Positions 19,673-28,464 of a stretch of DNA of 64,000 bases are shown one piece after another. Under the pieces are notes generated by a model. It was not told the origin of the DNA and searched no databases. It saw only the letters and a program-made list of their open reading frames with translations. The position numbers and the translations under genes are program-made. Source of the stretch: Pseudomonas sp. Os17 (GTDB lineage: Bacteria > Pseudomonadota > Gammaproteobacteria > Pseudomonadales > Pseudomonadaceae); assembly GCF_001547895.1 (NCBI RefSeq), contig NZ_AP014627.1, positions 1,305,501 through 1,369,500 of the forward strand. Reading direction: 5' to 3'. Within the stretch, counting starts at the first letter, position 1, and every line of letters begins with the position of its first letter.

Positions 19673-19720
19673 CGATTGGCTTTCCTTTCTATCTATAAGG
19701 TCGGGACGCGGCGTTGTGGA

Positions 19721-20503
19721 TCAGGCAGATACCCGGGGGATGGTGTCATCGCTGCGCAGGGTGAAGATTTCGTAGCCGGTCTCGGTAACCAGCAGGGTGT
19801 GTTCCCACTGCGCCGAGAGCTTGCGGTCCTTGGTAATGGCGGTCCAGCCATCGCCCAGCACCTTGGTGTCGGCCTTGCCCTGGTTGATCATCGGCTCGAT
19901 GGTGAAGGTCATGCCGGCCTTGAGTTCCATGCCGGTGCCGGCGCGGCCGTAGTGCAGGATCTGCGGCTCTTCGTGGAATACCTTGCCGATGCCGTGGCCG
20001 CAGAATTCGCGCACGACCGAGAAGCCGTTCTTTTCCGCGTGCTTCTGGATCACTTCGCCGATGTCGCCCAGGCGGCAGCCCGGCTTCACCAGTTCGATGG
20101 CCTTGTACATGCATTCCTGGGTGATCTGCGACAGGCGCTCGGCCCAGACCGGCACATTGCCGACGTGGAACATGCGGCTGGTGTCGCCGTGGTAGCCGTC
20201 CTTGATGACGGTCACGTCGATGTTCAGGGTGTCGCCATCCTTCAGCGGCTTCTCGTTGGGGATGCCGTGGCACACCACGTGGTTGATCGAGGTGCAGATG
20301 GACTTGGGAAAGCCCTTGTAGTTCAGCGGGGCCGGGATGGCGCCCTGCACGTTGACGATGTAGTCGTGGCAGATGCGGTCCAGTTCTTCGGTGGTGACCC
20401 CGGGTTTGACATGCTCGGCAATCATTTCCAGCACTTCGGCGGCCAGTTTGCCGGCGACACGCATTTTGGCGATGTCCTCGGGAGTTTTGAGGGTGACGGT
20501 CAT
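19721..20503 (-). CDS. map: Type I methionine aminopeptidase
   Basis: A 260-residue cytoplasmic metalloprotease that removes the initiator Met from nascent proteins. All five metal ligands can be placed: Asp96 (NIDVT), Asp107 (YHGDT), His170 (CGHGIG), Glu203 (TIEPM) and Glu234 (QWEHT), plus the catalytic His79. The reading frame is open further upstream, but ATG 20503, preceded by an AGAGAG element, gives the family N-terminus MTVTLKTPEDIAKM. It is divergent from rpsB, as in many Pseudomonas genomes, so translation genes face each other. Confidence 0.97.
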   Translation of the reverse strand: MTVTLKTPEDIAKMRVAGKLAAEVLEMIAEHVKPGVTTEELDRICHDYIVNVQGAIPAPLNYKGFPKSICTSINHVVCHGIPNEKPLKDGDTLNIDVTVIKDGYHGDTSRMFHVGNVPVWAERLSQITQECMYKAIELVKPGCRLGDIGEVIQKHAEKNGFSVVREFCGHGIGKVFHEEPQILHYGRAGTGMELKAGMTFTIEPMINQGKADTKVLGDGWTAITKDRKLSAQWEHTLLVTETGYEIFTLRSDDTIPRVSA

Positions 20504-20910
20504 ACAGGCTCTCTTGACGCTCAGTGGCGCGATATACACGGAATGGCTTGAAAACCTGCCCCGGCAAGGCTGGCGCCGGGGTGGAAGCAGGAAGGTTTTC
20601 GGAAGCCGCAAAGGAGCGATTCTAACAGACGCTCAGCGCAAATCTGAGGTTCTGCTGGCGCTTGTCTCCATACAATGGTGCATTCTGGGCCGATTCCAGC
20701 AACAGGGCAAAAACTCCAAGGATCGGCGGATGTGAATCTGGGTTCCGTTTTGCCCCTCGCTGTGGTATAAAATGCGCCGCTTTCCGGGGATGCCCCGAAA
20801 AGCCCAAACCCACACACGTGTCGACACGATGACCTGGGTGCCCTCAGCGCAGGCTGTTGGTTGGTCATTGGGATACGTGGAGGCCTAACCCGACTTATTA
20901 AGGAACTATC
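20504..20910. other. Divergent map/rpsB control region (407 bp)
   Basis: No gene is supported here. The plus strand has a TATAAA box at 20766–20771 with a weak -35 (TTCCGT, 20743–20748), followed by a ~130-nt rpsB leader described separately. The map-proximal part (20504–20700) shows no clear element beyond the map ribosome-binding site. Confidence 0.6.
20780..20905 (+). promoter_or_regulatory. Structured rpsB leader (possible S2 autoregulatory element)
   Basis: A short hairpin CGGGG-ATG-CCCCG (near 20785–20797) is followed by a larger fold in which ATGACC (20829–20834) can pair with GGTCAT (20863–20868), flanked by a weaker CACGT/ACGTG pairing. In gammaproteobacteria the rpsB leader is a known target of feedback by ribosomal protein S2; that this leader is such an element is inference. 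Confidence 0.45.
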
Positions 20911-21648
20911 ATGTCCCAAGTCAACATGCGCGATATGCTGAAGGCCGGTGTGCACTTCGGTCACCAAACCCGTTACTGGAATCCGAAAATGGGCAAGTAC
21001 ATTTTCGGCGCGCGCAACAAGATTCACATCATCAACCTTGAAAAAACCCTGCCAATGTTCAACGAAGCTCTGACTTTCGTAGAGCGTCTGGCCCAGGGCA
21101 AAAACAAGATTCTGTTCGTCGGCACCAAGCGTTCCGCTGGCAAGATCGTTGCTGAAGAAGCAGCACGTTGCGGTTCGCCGTACGTCGATCACCGCTGGTT
21201 GGGCGGCATGCTGACCAACTACAAAACCATCCGTGCTTCCATCAAGCGTCTGCGTGACCTTGAAGTGCAGGCAGAAGACGGCACTTTCGCCAAGCTGACC
21301 AAGAAAGAGGCGCTGATGCGCACTCGCGATCTGGAAAAGCTGGATCGTTCCCTGGGTGGTATCAAGGACATGGGCGGCCTGCCTGACGCACTGTTCGTGA
21401 TTGACGTTGATCACGAGCGCATCGCGATCACCGAAGCCAACAAGCTGGGCATCCCGGTCATCGGCGTTGTCGATACCAACAGCAGCCCGGAAGGCGTTGA
21501 CTACATCATCCCAGGCAACGATGACGCCATTCGCGCCATCCAGCTGTACATGGGTTCGATGGCTGACGCTGTGATCCGTGGTCGCAACAACGTTGCTGGC
21601 GGCACCGAAGTGTTCGAAGAAGCTGCAGCACCGGCGGCTGAAGCCTGA
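20911..21648 (+). CDS. rpsB: 30S ribosomal protein S2
   Basis: 245 residues. Recognisable S2 segments include [18 protein letters not shown] at the N-terminus, [13 protein letters not shown], and [15 protein letters not shown]2 sits at the head–platform junction of the 30S subunit and helps recruit S1. The ATG is preceded by AAGGA. It is the first gene of the rpsB–tsf pair and is preceded by a structured leader. An intrinsic terminator follows before tsf, which would set a higher S2 than EF-Ts mRNA level. Confidence 0.98.
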   Translation: MSQVNMRDMLKAGVHFGHQTRYWNPKMGKYIFGARNKIHIINLEKTLPMFNEALTFVERLAQGKNKILFVGTKRSAGKIVAEEAARCGSPYVDHRWLGGMLTNYKTIRASIKRLRDLEVQAEDGTFAKLTKKEALMRTRDLEKLDRSLGGIKDMGGLPDALFVIDVDHERIAITEANKLGIPVIGVVDTNSSPEGVDYIIPGNDDAIRAIQLYMGSMADAVIRGRNNVAGGTEVFEEAAAPAAEA

Positions 21649-21679
21649 GTAACTGACGCTTAGCGTTTACTCAGTACGC

Positions 21680-21704
21680 AAAAAGGGGGCTTGGCCCCCT
21701 TTTT
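21680..21704 (+). terminator. Intrinsic terminator/attenuator between rpsB and tsf
   Basis: AAAAAGGGGGC, a 3-nt loop and GCCCCCTTTTT form an 11-bp stem ending in T's, 31 bp after the rpsB stop. The A-tract makes it potentially bidirectional. Confidence 0.85.
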
Positions 21705-21851
21705 GCCAACTCGAAAATCATTTCGTCGTCGCGCCCCGACAGATTCTGTAATCCGGGGCTGTTATGAAGTGAGTTCGGGGCAGCGCCCAAGAATTGAACG
21801 CCCGTTCGATCGGGTGGAATGGTTGAAAACCTATCCAAGAGGATTTTGAAA

Positions 21852-22718
21852 ATGGCAGAGATTACTGCAGCGTTGGTCAAAGAACTGCGCGAGCGTACCG
21901 GCGAAGGCATGATGGATTGCAAAAAGGCCTTGACCAAGGCCGGCGGCGACATCGAAAAAGCCATTGATGACATGCGTGCTTCCGGCGCCATCAAGGCTGC
22001 CAAGAAAGCAGGCAACGTGGCTGCTGAAGGCGCTATCGCCATCAAGGACGACGGTAAAGCCGCTGTCCTGCTGGAAGTGAACTCGCAGACCGACTTCCTG
22101 GCTCTGCAGGACGACTTCAAGGCATTCGTTGCTGCCAGCGTTGAAAAAGCGTTCGCTGACAAACTGACCGACGCCGCTCCGCTGATCGAAGCTCAAGAAG
22201 CCGACCGTCTGATCCTGGTGGGCAAGACCGGCGAGAACGTCAACATCCGTCGTCTGGCTCGCGTTGAAGGTGACGTGGTCGGTACTTACCTGCACGGTAA
22301 CAAGATCGGTGTTGCGGTTGTCCTGAAGGGCGGTTCCGTTGACCTGGCCAAGGACATCGCCATGCACGTAGCGGCAAGCAACCCTGAGTTCCTGCTGCCT
22401 TCGCAAGTTTCCGCCGAAGCCATCGAGCGTGAAAAGGGCGTGTTCCTGCAGTTGAACGAAGACAAGATGAAAGGCAAGCCTGCCGAAATCGTCGAGAAGA
22501 TGATCGCTGGCCGTATCAGCAAGTTCCTGGCTGAAGCCAGCCTGGTTGAGCAAGCCTTCGTCAAGGATCCAGAAATCACCGTAGGTGCTCTGGCCAAGAA
22601 AGGCGGCGCTGAAATCGTTTCCTTCACTCGTTTCGCCGTAGGCGAAGGCATCGAGAAGAAAGAAGACAACTTCGCTGAAGAAGTAGCTGCACAACTGGCT
22701 GCTGCCAAGCAACAGTAA
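21852..22718 (+). CDS. tsf: Elongation factor Ts
   Basis: 288 residues. EF-Ts catalyses GDP release from EF-Tu. The N-terminal UBA-like part contains the signature LRERTGEGMMDCKKAL; the core carries SQTDFLA with the Asp–Phe pair that inserts into EF-Tu. An open frame extends upstream to 21819, but ATG 21852, with AGAGGA upstream, gives the standard start MAEITAALVKELR. It lies 203 bp after rpsB, beyond a terminator, so expression depends on read-through or on a promoter within the gap. Confidence 0.98.
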   Translation: MAEITAALVKELRERTGEGMMDCKKALTKAGGDIEKAIDDMRASGAIKAAKKAGNVAAEGAIAIKDDGKAAVLLEVNSQTDFLALQDDFKAFVAASVEKAFADKLTDAAPLIEAQEADRLILVGKTGENVNIRRLARVEGDVVGTYLHGNKIGVAVVLKGGSVDLAKDIAMHVAASNPEFLLPSQVSAEAIEREKGVFLQLNEDKMKGKPAEIVEKMIAGRISKFLAEASLVEQAFVKDPEITVGALAKKGGAEIVSFTRFAVGEGIEKKEDNFAEEVAAQLAAAKQQ

Positions 22719-22742
22719 GACGGTTTTTCAACTGTCGCCCAG

Positions 22743-22776
22743 AAGAGGCTGCCCGCTCACGCGCGCAGCCTCTTTT
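22743..22776 (+). terminator. Intrinsic terminator after tsf
   Basis: AAGAGGCTGC, a 12-nt loop and GCAGCCTCTTTT: a 10-bp stem with a short T-tract, 25 bp after the tsf stop. Confidence 0.8.
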
Positions 22777-22926
22777 CAAATGGGCAGGGCAATTTTGTTG
22801 TGTGACCTCGGAACCGGTTTACAAAGTCGTGTTCTGATGGCGCTGTGACAGCGTCAAGCTAGAGTGAACGCAGGCTGAAAACAGCCCGCAAAGAATTTTT
22901 AAAATACGCCGCAGGAGAGATTCGCA

Positions 22927-23670
22927 ATGGCTCAGCAGGGCAGTGGTTATCAAGCTCGCTATAAACGCATTCTACTCAAGCTTAGCGGCGAGGCCCTGAT
23001 GGGCTCGGAAGAGTTCGGGATCGACCCCAAGGTGCTGGATCGCATGGCGCTGGAAGTCGGCCAACTGGTCGGCATCGGCGTCCAGGTAGGCCTGGTAATC
23101 GGTGGTGGCAACCTGTTCCGTGGCGCCGCATTGAGCGCAGCCGGGATGGATCGGGTCACGGGCGACCACATGGGCATGCTGGCCACTGTGATGAACGCCC
23201 TGGCCATGCGCGACGCGCTGGAACGTGCGAATATCTCGGCCATCGTGATGTCCGCCATTTCCATGGTGGGCGTGACCGATCACTATGACCGTCGCAAGGC
23301 CATGCGCCACCTGAACTCCAAAGAGGTGGTGATTTTCGCGGCCGGCACCGGCAACCCGTTCTTCACTACCGACTCCGCAGCCTGCCTGCGCGCCATCGAG
23401 ATCGATGCCGATGTCGTGCTCAAGGCAACCAAGGTCGACGGTGTTTACACTGCAGACCCGTTCAAGGACCCGCATGCCGAGAAGTTCGATCATCTGACTT
23501 ACGATGAAGTGCTGGATCGCAAGCTGGGAGTGATGGACCTGACGGCCATCTGCCTGTGCCGCGACCACAAGATGCCGCTGCGGGTATTCAACATGAACAA
23601 GCCCGGCGCCCTGCTGAATATCGTGCATGGTGGCGCTGAAGGAACCCTGATCGAGGAAGGCGAACAATGA
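22927..23670 (+). CDS. pyrH: UMP kinase
   Basis: A 247-residue hexameric amino-acid-kinase-fold enzyme that phosphorylates UMP to UDP for pyrimidine nucleotides. The N-terminal [14 protein letters not shown] and the glycine-rich [10 protein letters not shown] are the ATP/phosphate motifs, and [14 protein letters not shown] is the UMP/GTP region. ATG 22927 follows a GGAGAG element. The stop overlaps the frr start (ATGA), the universal pyrH–frr pairing. The 208-bp gap before it holds the tsf terminator, so pyrH probably has its own promoter. Confidence 0.97.
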   Translation: MAQQGSGYQARYKRILLKLSGEALMGSEEFGIDPKVLDRMALEVGQLVGIGVQVGLVIGGGNLFRGAALSAAGMDRVTGDHMGMLATVMNALAMRDALERANISAIVMSAISMVGVTDHYDRRKAMRHLNSKEVVIFAAGTGNPFFTTDSAACLRAIEIDADVVLKATKVDGVYTADPFKDPHAEKFDHLTYDEVLDRKLGVMDLTAICLCRDHKMPLRVFNMNKPGALLNIVHGGAEGTLIEEGEQ

Positions 23671-24224
23671 TCAACGAAATCAAGAAAGACGCCCAGGAGC
23701 GCATGAAAAAGTCCCTGGAATCGCTGGCGCATGCATTCGGCCAGATCCGTACCGGCAAGGCCCACCCGAGTATCCTGGGCAGCGTGATGGTGCCTTACTA
23801 CGGTACCGACACGCCGTTGAGCGGCGTTGCCAACGTTACCGTGAAGGATTCCCAGACCCTGCAGGTCGTGCCATTCGAGCGCAACATGCTCGGCGCCATC
23901 GACAAGGCCATTGGCAGTGCCGGTCTCAACCTCAACCCGACCAACCTGGGCGAGCTGCTGCTGATCAAGATGGCGCCGCTGACCGAGGAAACCCGCAAAG
24001 GCTTCACCAAGCAGGCGCGCGCCGCGGCCGAAGATGCACGGGTTGCCGTGCGCAACATCCGTCGCGACGCCCTGGGCGAGTTGAAGAAACTGACCAAGGA
24101 CAAGGAAATCAGCGAAGACGAAGAGCGTCGTGGCAGCGCCGAAATCGACAAGCTGATCAAGGACTTTGAAGCTCAGATCGCCAAGGCGACTGAGGAAAAA
24201 GAAAAGGACTTGATGGCCGTTTAA
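23667..24224 (+). CDS. frr: Ribosome recycling factor
   Basis: A 185-residue tRNA-mimicking protein that, with EF-G, splits post-termination ribosomes. The core [11 protein letters not shown] (28–38) and the C-terminal [21 protein letters not shown] helix are typical. Length is exactly that of the family. It overlaps pyrH by four bases and lies 15 bp before uppS, so the three probably share a transcript. Confidence 0.98.
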   Translation: MINEIKKDAQERMKKSLESLAHAFGQIRTGKAHPSILGSVMVPYYGTDTPLSGVANVTVKDSQTLQVVPFERNMLGAIDKAIGSAGLNLNPTNLGELLLIKMAPLTEETRKGFTKQARAAAEDARVAVRNIRRDALGELKKLTKDKEISEDEERRGSAEIDKLIKDFEAQIAKATEEKEKDLMAV

Positions 24225-24239
24225 GGGTCAGGCGTTTTC

Positions 24240-24996
24240 ATGGAAAAGACCAAGCAGTCCGTGTTGTCCTCGGTGCCGCGCCATGTCGCGATCATCATGG
24301 ACGGAAATAACCGCTGGGCAAAAAAAACGCTTTATGCCGGGTGTTGCCGGGCATAAAGCGGGTGTCGATGCGGTGCGTGCGGTGATCGAGGTGTGCGCTG
24401 AGGCCAAGGTCGAGGTGCTGACCCTGTTTGCCTTTTCCAGTGAAAACTGGCAGCGCCCGGCTGATGAGGTCAGCGCCTTGATGGACCTGTTCTTCAAGGC
24501 GTTGCGTCGTGAGGCCAAGCGCCTCAACGAGAACAACATCAGCTTGCGGATCATTGGCGATCGTTCGCGCTTCCATCCCGAGCTGCAGGCGGCAATGCGC
24601 GAGGCGGAAGCCATTACGGCCGGTCCCGATCGTTTCATCCTGCAGATTGCCGCCAACTATGGCGGGCAGTGGGACATCGCTCAGGCTGCCCAGCGCCTGG
24701 CGCGTGAGGTTCAGGCCGGTCATCTGCGCCCCGAGGACATCACGCCGGGTCTGTTGCAAACCTGCCTGGCAACCGGCGATCTGCCGTTGCCGGATTTGTG
24801 CATCCGTACCGGTGGCGAGCATCGCATCAGTAACTTCCTGTTGTGGCAACTGGCCTATGCCGAGTTGTATTTCTCCGACCTGTTCTGGCCGGACTTCAAA
24901 CACGAAGCCATGCGCAATGCGCTGGCCGATTACGCATCTCGCCAGCGGCGCTTCGGTAAGACGAGCGAGCAGGTCGAGGCTGGAGCCCGGGTTTAA
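24240..24996 (+). CDS. uppS: Undecaprenyl diphosphate synthase, frameshifted at an A8 run
   Basis: UppS makes C55 undecaprenyl diphosphate, the lipid carrier for peptidoglycan and O-antigen. From ATG 24240 the frame reads MEKTKQSV... then HVAIIMDGNNRWAKK, with the catalytic Asp21 in IIMDGN, but after the A8 run (24320–24327) it switches to an unrelated frame and stops at 24354–24356. One base fewer continues as RFMPGVAGHKAGVDAVRAV and on through LTLFAFSSENW, PDLCIRTGGEHRISNFLLWQ to TAA 24996. The corrected protein is 251 aa, normal for the family. uppS is usually essential and single-copy, so this is most likely a one-base sequencing indel; slippage is the alternative. Confidence 0.85.
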
Positions 24997-25802
24997 TGCT
25001 TAAACAACGAATCATTACGGCACTGATCCTGCTGCCGATCGCTTTGTGCGGGTTTTTCCTGCTGGAAGGTTCGGGGTTTGCCCTGTTCATCGGTCTGGTG
25101 GTGAGCCTGGGAGCCTGGGAGTGGGCGCGCCTGGCCGGTTTCGAGGCGCAGCCGGCTCGGGTCGCCTTCGCCTTGGTGGTGGCGGCGATGTTGCTGCTCA
25201 TGCACCTGGTGCCGGGCGTTGCTCCTTGGGTGCTGGGCGCTGCAGTGCTGTGGTGGGCGTTGGCGACCTTCCTGGTGCTGACTTATCCACGTACCAGCGA
25301 GCACTGGTCGGGCGTCGCGCCCAAGCTGCTGATCGGTCTGTTGATCCTGTTGCCGGCCTGGCAGGGCCTGGTGTTCATCAAGCAGCTGCCACTGGGCAAC
25401 TGGTTGATCATGTCGGTCATGGTGCTGGTGTGGGGCGCGGATATTGGCGCCTATTTCTCCGGCAAGGCTTTCGGCAAGCGCAAGCTGGCGCCTCAGGTCA
25501 GTCCTGGCAAGAGCTGGGAAGGTGTGTATGGCGGCCTGGCCTTGAGCCTGGTGATTACCGCGGTGGTCGGGCTGGTGCGTGACTGGAGTGCCGGGCAGAT
25601 CCTGCTGGGGTTGCTGGGGGCGGCCATCGTGGTGTTTATTTCCGTGGTCGGTGATCTGACCGAGAGCATGTTCAAGCGTCAGTCGGGCATCAAGGACAGC
25701 AGCAACCTGTTGCCGGGCCATGGTGGCGTGCTCGATCGGATCGACAGCCTGACGGCGGCTATCCCGGTGTTTGCGGTACTGCTGTGGATGGCCGGACTGT
25801 GA
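24996..25802 (+). CDS. cdsA: Phosphatidate cytidylyltransferase
   Basis: A 268-residue integral membrane enzyme that makes CDP-diacylglycerol from phosphatidate and CTP. Several hydrophobic helices precede the conserved SPGKSWEG and the C-terminal family signature [20 protein letters not shown] (Asp residues bind the metal). The ATG shares one base with the uppS stop, and the stop overlaps the dxr GTG, so translation of uppS, cdsA and dxr is coupled. Confidence 0.96.
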   Translation: MLKQRIITALILLPIALCGFFLLEGSGFALFIGLVVSLGAWEWARLAGFEAQPARVAFALVVAAMLLLMHLVPGVAPWVLGAAVLWWALATFLVLTYPRTSEHWSGVAPKLLIGLLILLPAWQGLVFIKQLPLGNWLIMSVMVLVWGADIGAYFSGKAFGKRKLAPQVSPGKSWEGVYGGLALSLVITAVVGLVRDWSAGQILLGLLGAAIVVFISVVGDLTESMFKRQSGIKDSSNLLPGHGGVLDRIDSLTAAIPVFAVLLWMAGL

Positions 25803-26989
25803 GTGCTGTCCAGCAGGTAACGGTTCTGGGGGCTACGGGCTCCATAGGGCTGAGTACCTTGGACGTTATTGCCCGTCATCCGGATCGCTACCAGGTGTTT
25901 GCCCTCACCGGGTTCAGTCGCCTGGCCGAGTTGCTGGCATTGTGCATTCGCCACGTGCCGCGCTTTGCGGTGGTGCCGGAGGCGGCTGCCGCCAGTCGTT
26001 TGCAGGAAGAGCTGCGGGCTGCCGGTCTCTCGACCCGGGTTCTGGTGGGTGAGCAAGGTTTGTGTGACGTCGCGTCGGCGCCTGAGGTCGATGCGGTGAT
26101 GGCGGCGATTGTCGGGGCGGCCGGTTTGCGTCCGACCCTGGCAGCCGTTGAGGCCGGCAAGAAAATTCTGCTGGCCAACAAGGAAGCATTGGTGATGTCC
26201 GGCGCGCTGTTCATGCAGGCGGTGGGCAAGAGTGGTTCGGTGCTGCTGCCCATCGACAGCGAGCACAATGCAATCTTCCAGTGCATGCCTGCCGACTTCT
26301 CCCGGGGGTTGGGGGCAATCGGGGTGCGACGGATTCTGCTGACAGCCTCGGGTGGTCCGTTCCGTCAGACGCCGCTGGCCGAGCTTGAGCGTGTCTCGCC
26401 CGAGCAGGCTTGTGCCCATCCGAACTGGTCCATGGGACGCAAGATCTCCGTGGACTCGGCGAGCATGATGAACAAGGGCCTGGAGCTGATCGAGGCCTGT
26501 TGGTTGTTCGATGCCAGGCCTTCACAGGTTGAAGTGGTGGTGCATCCCCAGAGCGTGATTCACTCCCTGGTGGATTATGTCGACGGTTCGGTGCTGGCGC
26601 AGTTGGGTAATCCCGATATGCGCACGCCGATCGCCAATGCCCTGGCCTGGCCGGAGCGTATCGACTCTGGTGTTGCGCCGCTGGATCTGTTTGCGATTGC
26701 CCGCCTGGACTTCGAAGCACCCGACGAGCAGCGGTTTCCTTGCCTGCGGCTGGCGCGTCAGGCTGCCGAGGCGGGTGGCAGTGCGCCGGCGATGCTCAAT
26801 GCGGCCAACGAAGTGGCGGTTTCGGCGTTTCTCGAACGGCGCATCCGTTACCCGGAAATCGCGAGTATCATCGACGAAGTTTTAGTCCGTGAACCTGTGG
26901 TCGCAGTCAATGAACTCGATGCGGTGTTTGCGGCGGACGCCAAGGCCCGGAGCCTGGCGGAACAATGGTTGCAGCGTAACGGGCGATAG
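25799..26989 (+). CDS. dxr: 1-deoxy-D-xylulose 5-phosphate reductoisomerase
   Basis: A 396-residue NADPH-dependent enzyme of the MEP isoprenoid pathway. The NADPH loop GATGSIG is at 11–17, and [13 protein letters not shown] and [18 protein letters not shown] carry the metal-binding Asp/Glu and substrate residues. The start is GTG at 25799, overlapping the cdsA stop (GTGA); a GTG at 25784 would add only five residues. Together with ispD and ispF in this window it covers three of the MEP steps that feed UppS. Confidence 0.96.
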   Translation: MSAVQQVTVLGATGSIGLSTLDVIARHPDRYQVFALTGFSRLAELLALCIRHVPRFAVVPEAAAASRLQEELRAAGLSTRVLVGEQGLCDVASAPEVDAVMAAIVGAAGLRPTLAAVEAGKKILLANKEALVMSGALFMQAVGKSGSVLLPIDSEHNAIFQCMPADFSRGLGAIGVRRILLTASGGPFRQTPLAELERVSPEQACAHPNWSMGRKISVDSASMMNKGLELIEACWLFDARPSQVEVVVHPQSVIHSLVDYVDGSVLAQLGNPDMRTPIANALAWPERIDSGVAPLDLFAIARLDFEAPDEQRFPCLRLARQAAEAGGSAPAMLNAANEVAVSAFLERRIRYPEIASIIDEVLVREPVVAVNELDAVFAADAKARSLAEQWLQRNGR

Positions 26990-27037
26990 GATGCGCGACC
27001 GCGCGAGTGGCGGCGAACAGGATTGCGGAGAAAGTAG

Positions 27038-28390
27038 ATGAGCGCGCTCTATATGATTGTCGGCACCCTGGTAGCCCTGGGTGTGCTGGTCACCTTCCAC
27101 GAATTCGGCCACTTCTGGGTCGCCCGCCGCTGTGGCGTCAAGGTGCTGCGCTTCTCCGTAGGCTTCGGCATGCCGCTGCTGCGCTGGCACGATCGTCGCG
27201 GCACTGAGTTCGTGATCGCCGCCATTCCGCTGGGCGGCTACGTGAAAATGCTCGATGAGCGTGAAGGCGAAGTGGCCGTCGAGGAGCTGGATCAATCCTT
27301 CAATCGCAAGTCGGTTCGCCAGCGCATTGCCATTGTTGCCGCGGGGCCGATTGCCAACTTCCTCCTGGCGCTGGTGTTCTTCTGGGGTCTGGCGATGCTG
27401 GGCAGCCAGCAGGTGCGGCCGGTTATCGGTGATGTGGAGGCGGGCAGTATTGCGGCGCAGGCGGGCCTTGCTGCCGGTCAGGAAATCGTCGCCATCGACG
27501 GTGAGCCGACCACTGGCTGGGCAGCGGTCAACCTGCAGCTGGTGCGTCGTTTGGGTGAAAGTGGCGCGCTGCAGGTGTTGGTGCGCGAGCAGGGCGCGAC
27601 TGTGGAGTCGCCCCGTCAGCTGGTACTGGACAAGTGGCTCAAGGGGGCTGATGAGCCGGACCCTATCCGCTCCCTGGGGGTTCGCCCATGGCGGCCGGCC
27701 TTGCCGCCGGTGTTGGCCGAGCTGGACCCGAAAGGCCCGGCCCAGACGGCTGGCCTGAAAAGCGGTGATCGCCTGTTGGCCCTTGATGGGCAGCCGCTCA
27801 ATGACTGGCAGCAGGTGGTCGATCGGGTGCGGATGCACCCTGGCAGCAAGATTGTGCTGCAGGTGGAGCGCGATGGCGCTCAGGTCGAGATCCCGGTGAC
27901 TTTGGCCAGTCGCGGTGAAAGCAAGGCGCCCAGCGGTTATCTTGGGGCCGGGGTGAAGGCGGTAGACTGGCCGCCGGAGATGCTCCGCGAGGTCAGTTAT
28001 GGTCCGCTGGAGGCCATTGGCGAAGGGGCCCGGCGGACCTGGACCATGAGCGTCCTGACCCTGGAATCACTGAAGAAAATGTTGTTCGGCGAGCTCTCGG
28101 TAAAAAACTTGAGTGGACCGATAACCATTGCTAAAGTGGCGGGCGCTTCTGCCCAGTCGGGCATTGCTGATTTCTTGAATTTCCTTGCTTATCTGAGTAT
28201 TAGCCTGGGTGTTCTGAATTTGTTGCCCATCCCGGTACTGGATGGGGGGCATTTGTTGTTCTATCTGATCGAGTGGGCGCGTGGTCGTCCCTTGTCGGAT
28301 CGGGTGCAAGGTTGGGGGATACAGATCGGTATCAGCTTGGTGGTCGGAGTCATGCTGCTTGCTCTGGTCAACGATCTGGGTCGTCTGTAA
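27038..28390 (+). CDS. rseP: Site-2 protease RseP
   Basis: A 450-residue inner-membrane zinc metalloprotease that performs the second cut of the anti-sigma factor (RseA/MucA), releasing the envelope-stress sigma factor. The HEFGH active site is at 21–25 in the first helix. Two PDZ domains occupy the periplasmic region (about 110–310), and the C-terminal NLLPIPVLDGGHL carries the third metal ligand, Asp. ATG 27038 has GGAG upstream. The position between dxr and bamA is conserved in gammaproteobacteria. In Pseudomonas it is also called MucP. Confidence 0.96.
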   Translation: MSALYMIVGTLVALGVLVTFHEFGHFWVARRCGVKVLRFSVGFGMPLLRWHDRRGTEFVIAAIPLGGYVKMLDEREGEVAVEELDQSFNRKSVRQRIAIVAAGPIANFLLALVFFWGLAMLGSQQVRPVIGDVEAGSIAAQAGLAAGQEIVAIDGEPTTGWAAVNLQLVRRLGESGALQVLVREQGATVESPRQLVLDKWLKGADEPDPIRSLGVRPWRPALPPVLAELDPKGPAQTAGLKSGDRLLALDGQPLNDWQQVVDRVRMHPGSKIVLQVERDGAQVEIPVTLASRGESKAPSGYLGAGVKAVDWPPEMLREVSYGPLEAIGEGARRTWTMSVLTLESLKKMLFGELSVKNLSGPITIAKVAGASAQSGIADFLNFLAYLSISLGVLNLLPIPVLDGGHLLFYLIEWARGRPLSDRVQGWGIQIGISLVVGVMLLALVNDLGRL

Positions 28391-28410
28391 CGCTTCGCTG
28401 AATTGCGAAT

Positions 28411-28436
28411 CTGCCGCATTTTGCGGCAGTTTGTTT
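28411..28436 (+). terminator. Attenuator-like hairpin between rseP and bamA
   Basis: CTGCCGCA-TTT-TGCGGCAG (8-bp stem, 3-nt loop) followed by TTTGTTTATT. It sits 20 bp after the rseP stop and would modulate read-through into bamA. Confidence 0.65.
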
Positions 28437-28464
28437 ATTGCCAGTTGGAATAAGAAAGGACTTC

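Noticed and set aside
16934..20551. 1205-codon plus-strand open frame opposite glnD and map
   Set aside because: It is a mirror of two conserved minus-strand genes; its translation is low-complexity Gln/Val/Asp-rich sequence typical of an antisense frame in high-GC DNA.
24316..24330. Programmed -1 ribosomal frameshift at the A-rich site in uppS
   Set aside because: Restoring UppS needs a +1 shift or loss of one A; a -1 shift leads to the wrong frame.
24283..24996. uppS starting at ATG 24283 as an intact 237-aa gene
   Set aside because: Its first residues do not match the family and it would lack the catalytic IIMDGN motif, which lies in the frame from 24240.
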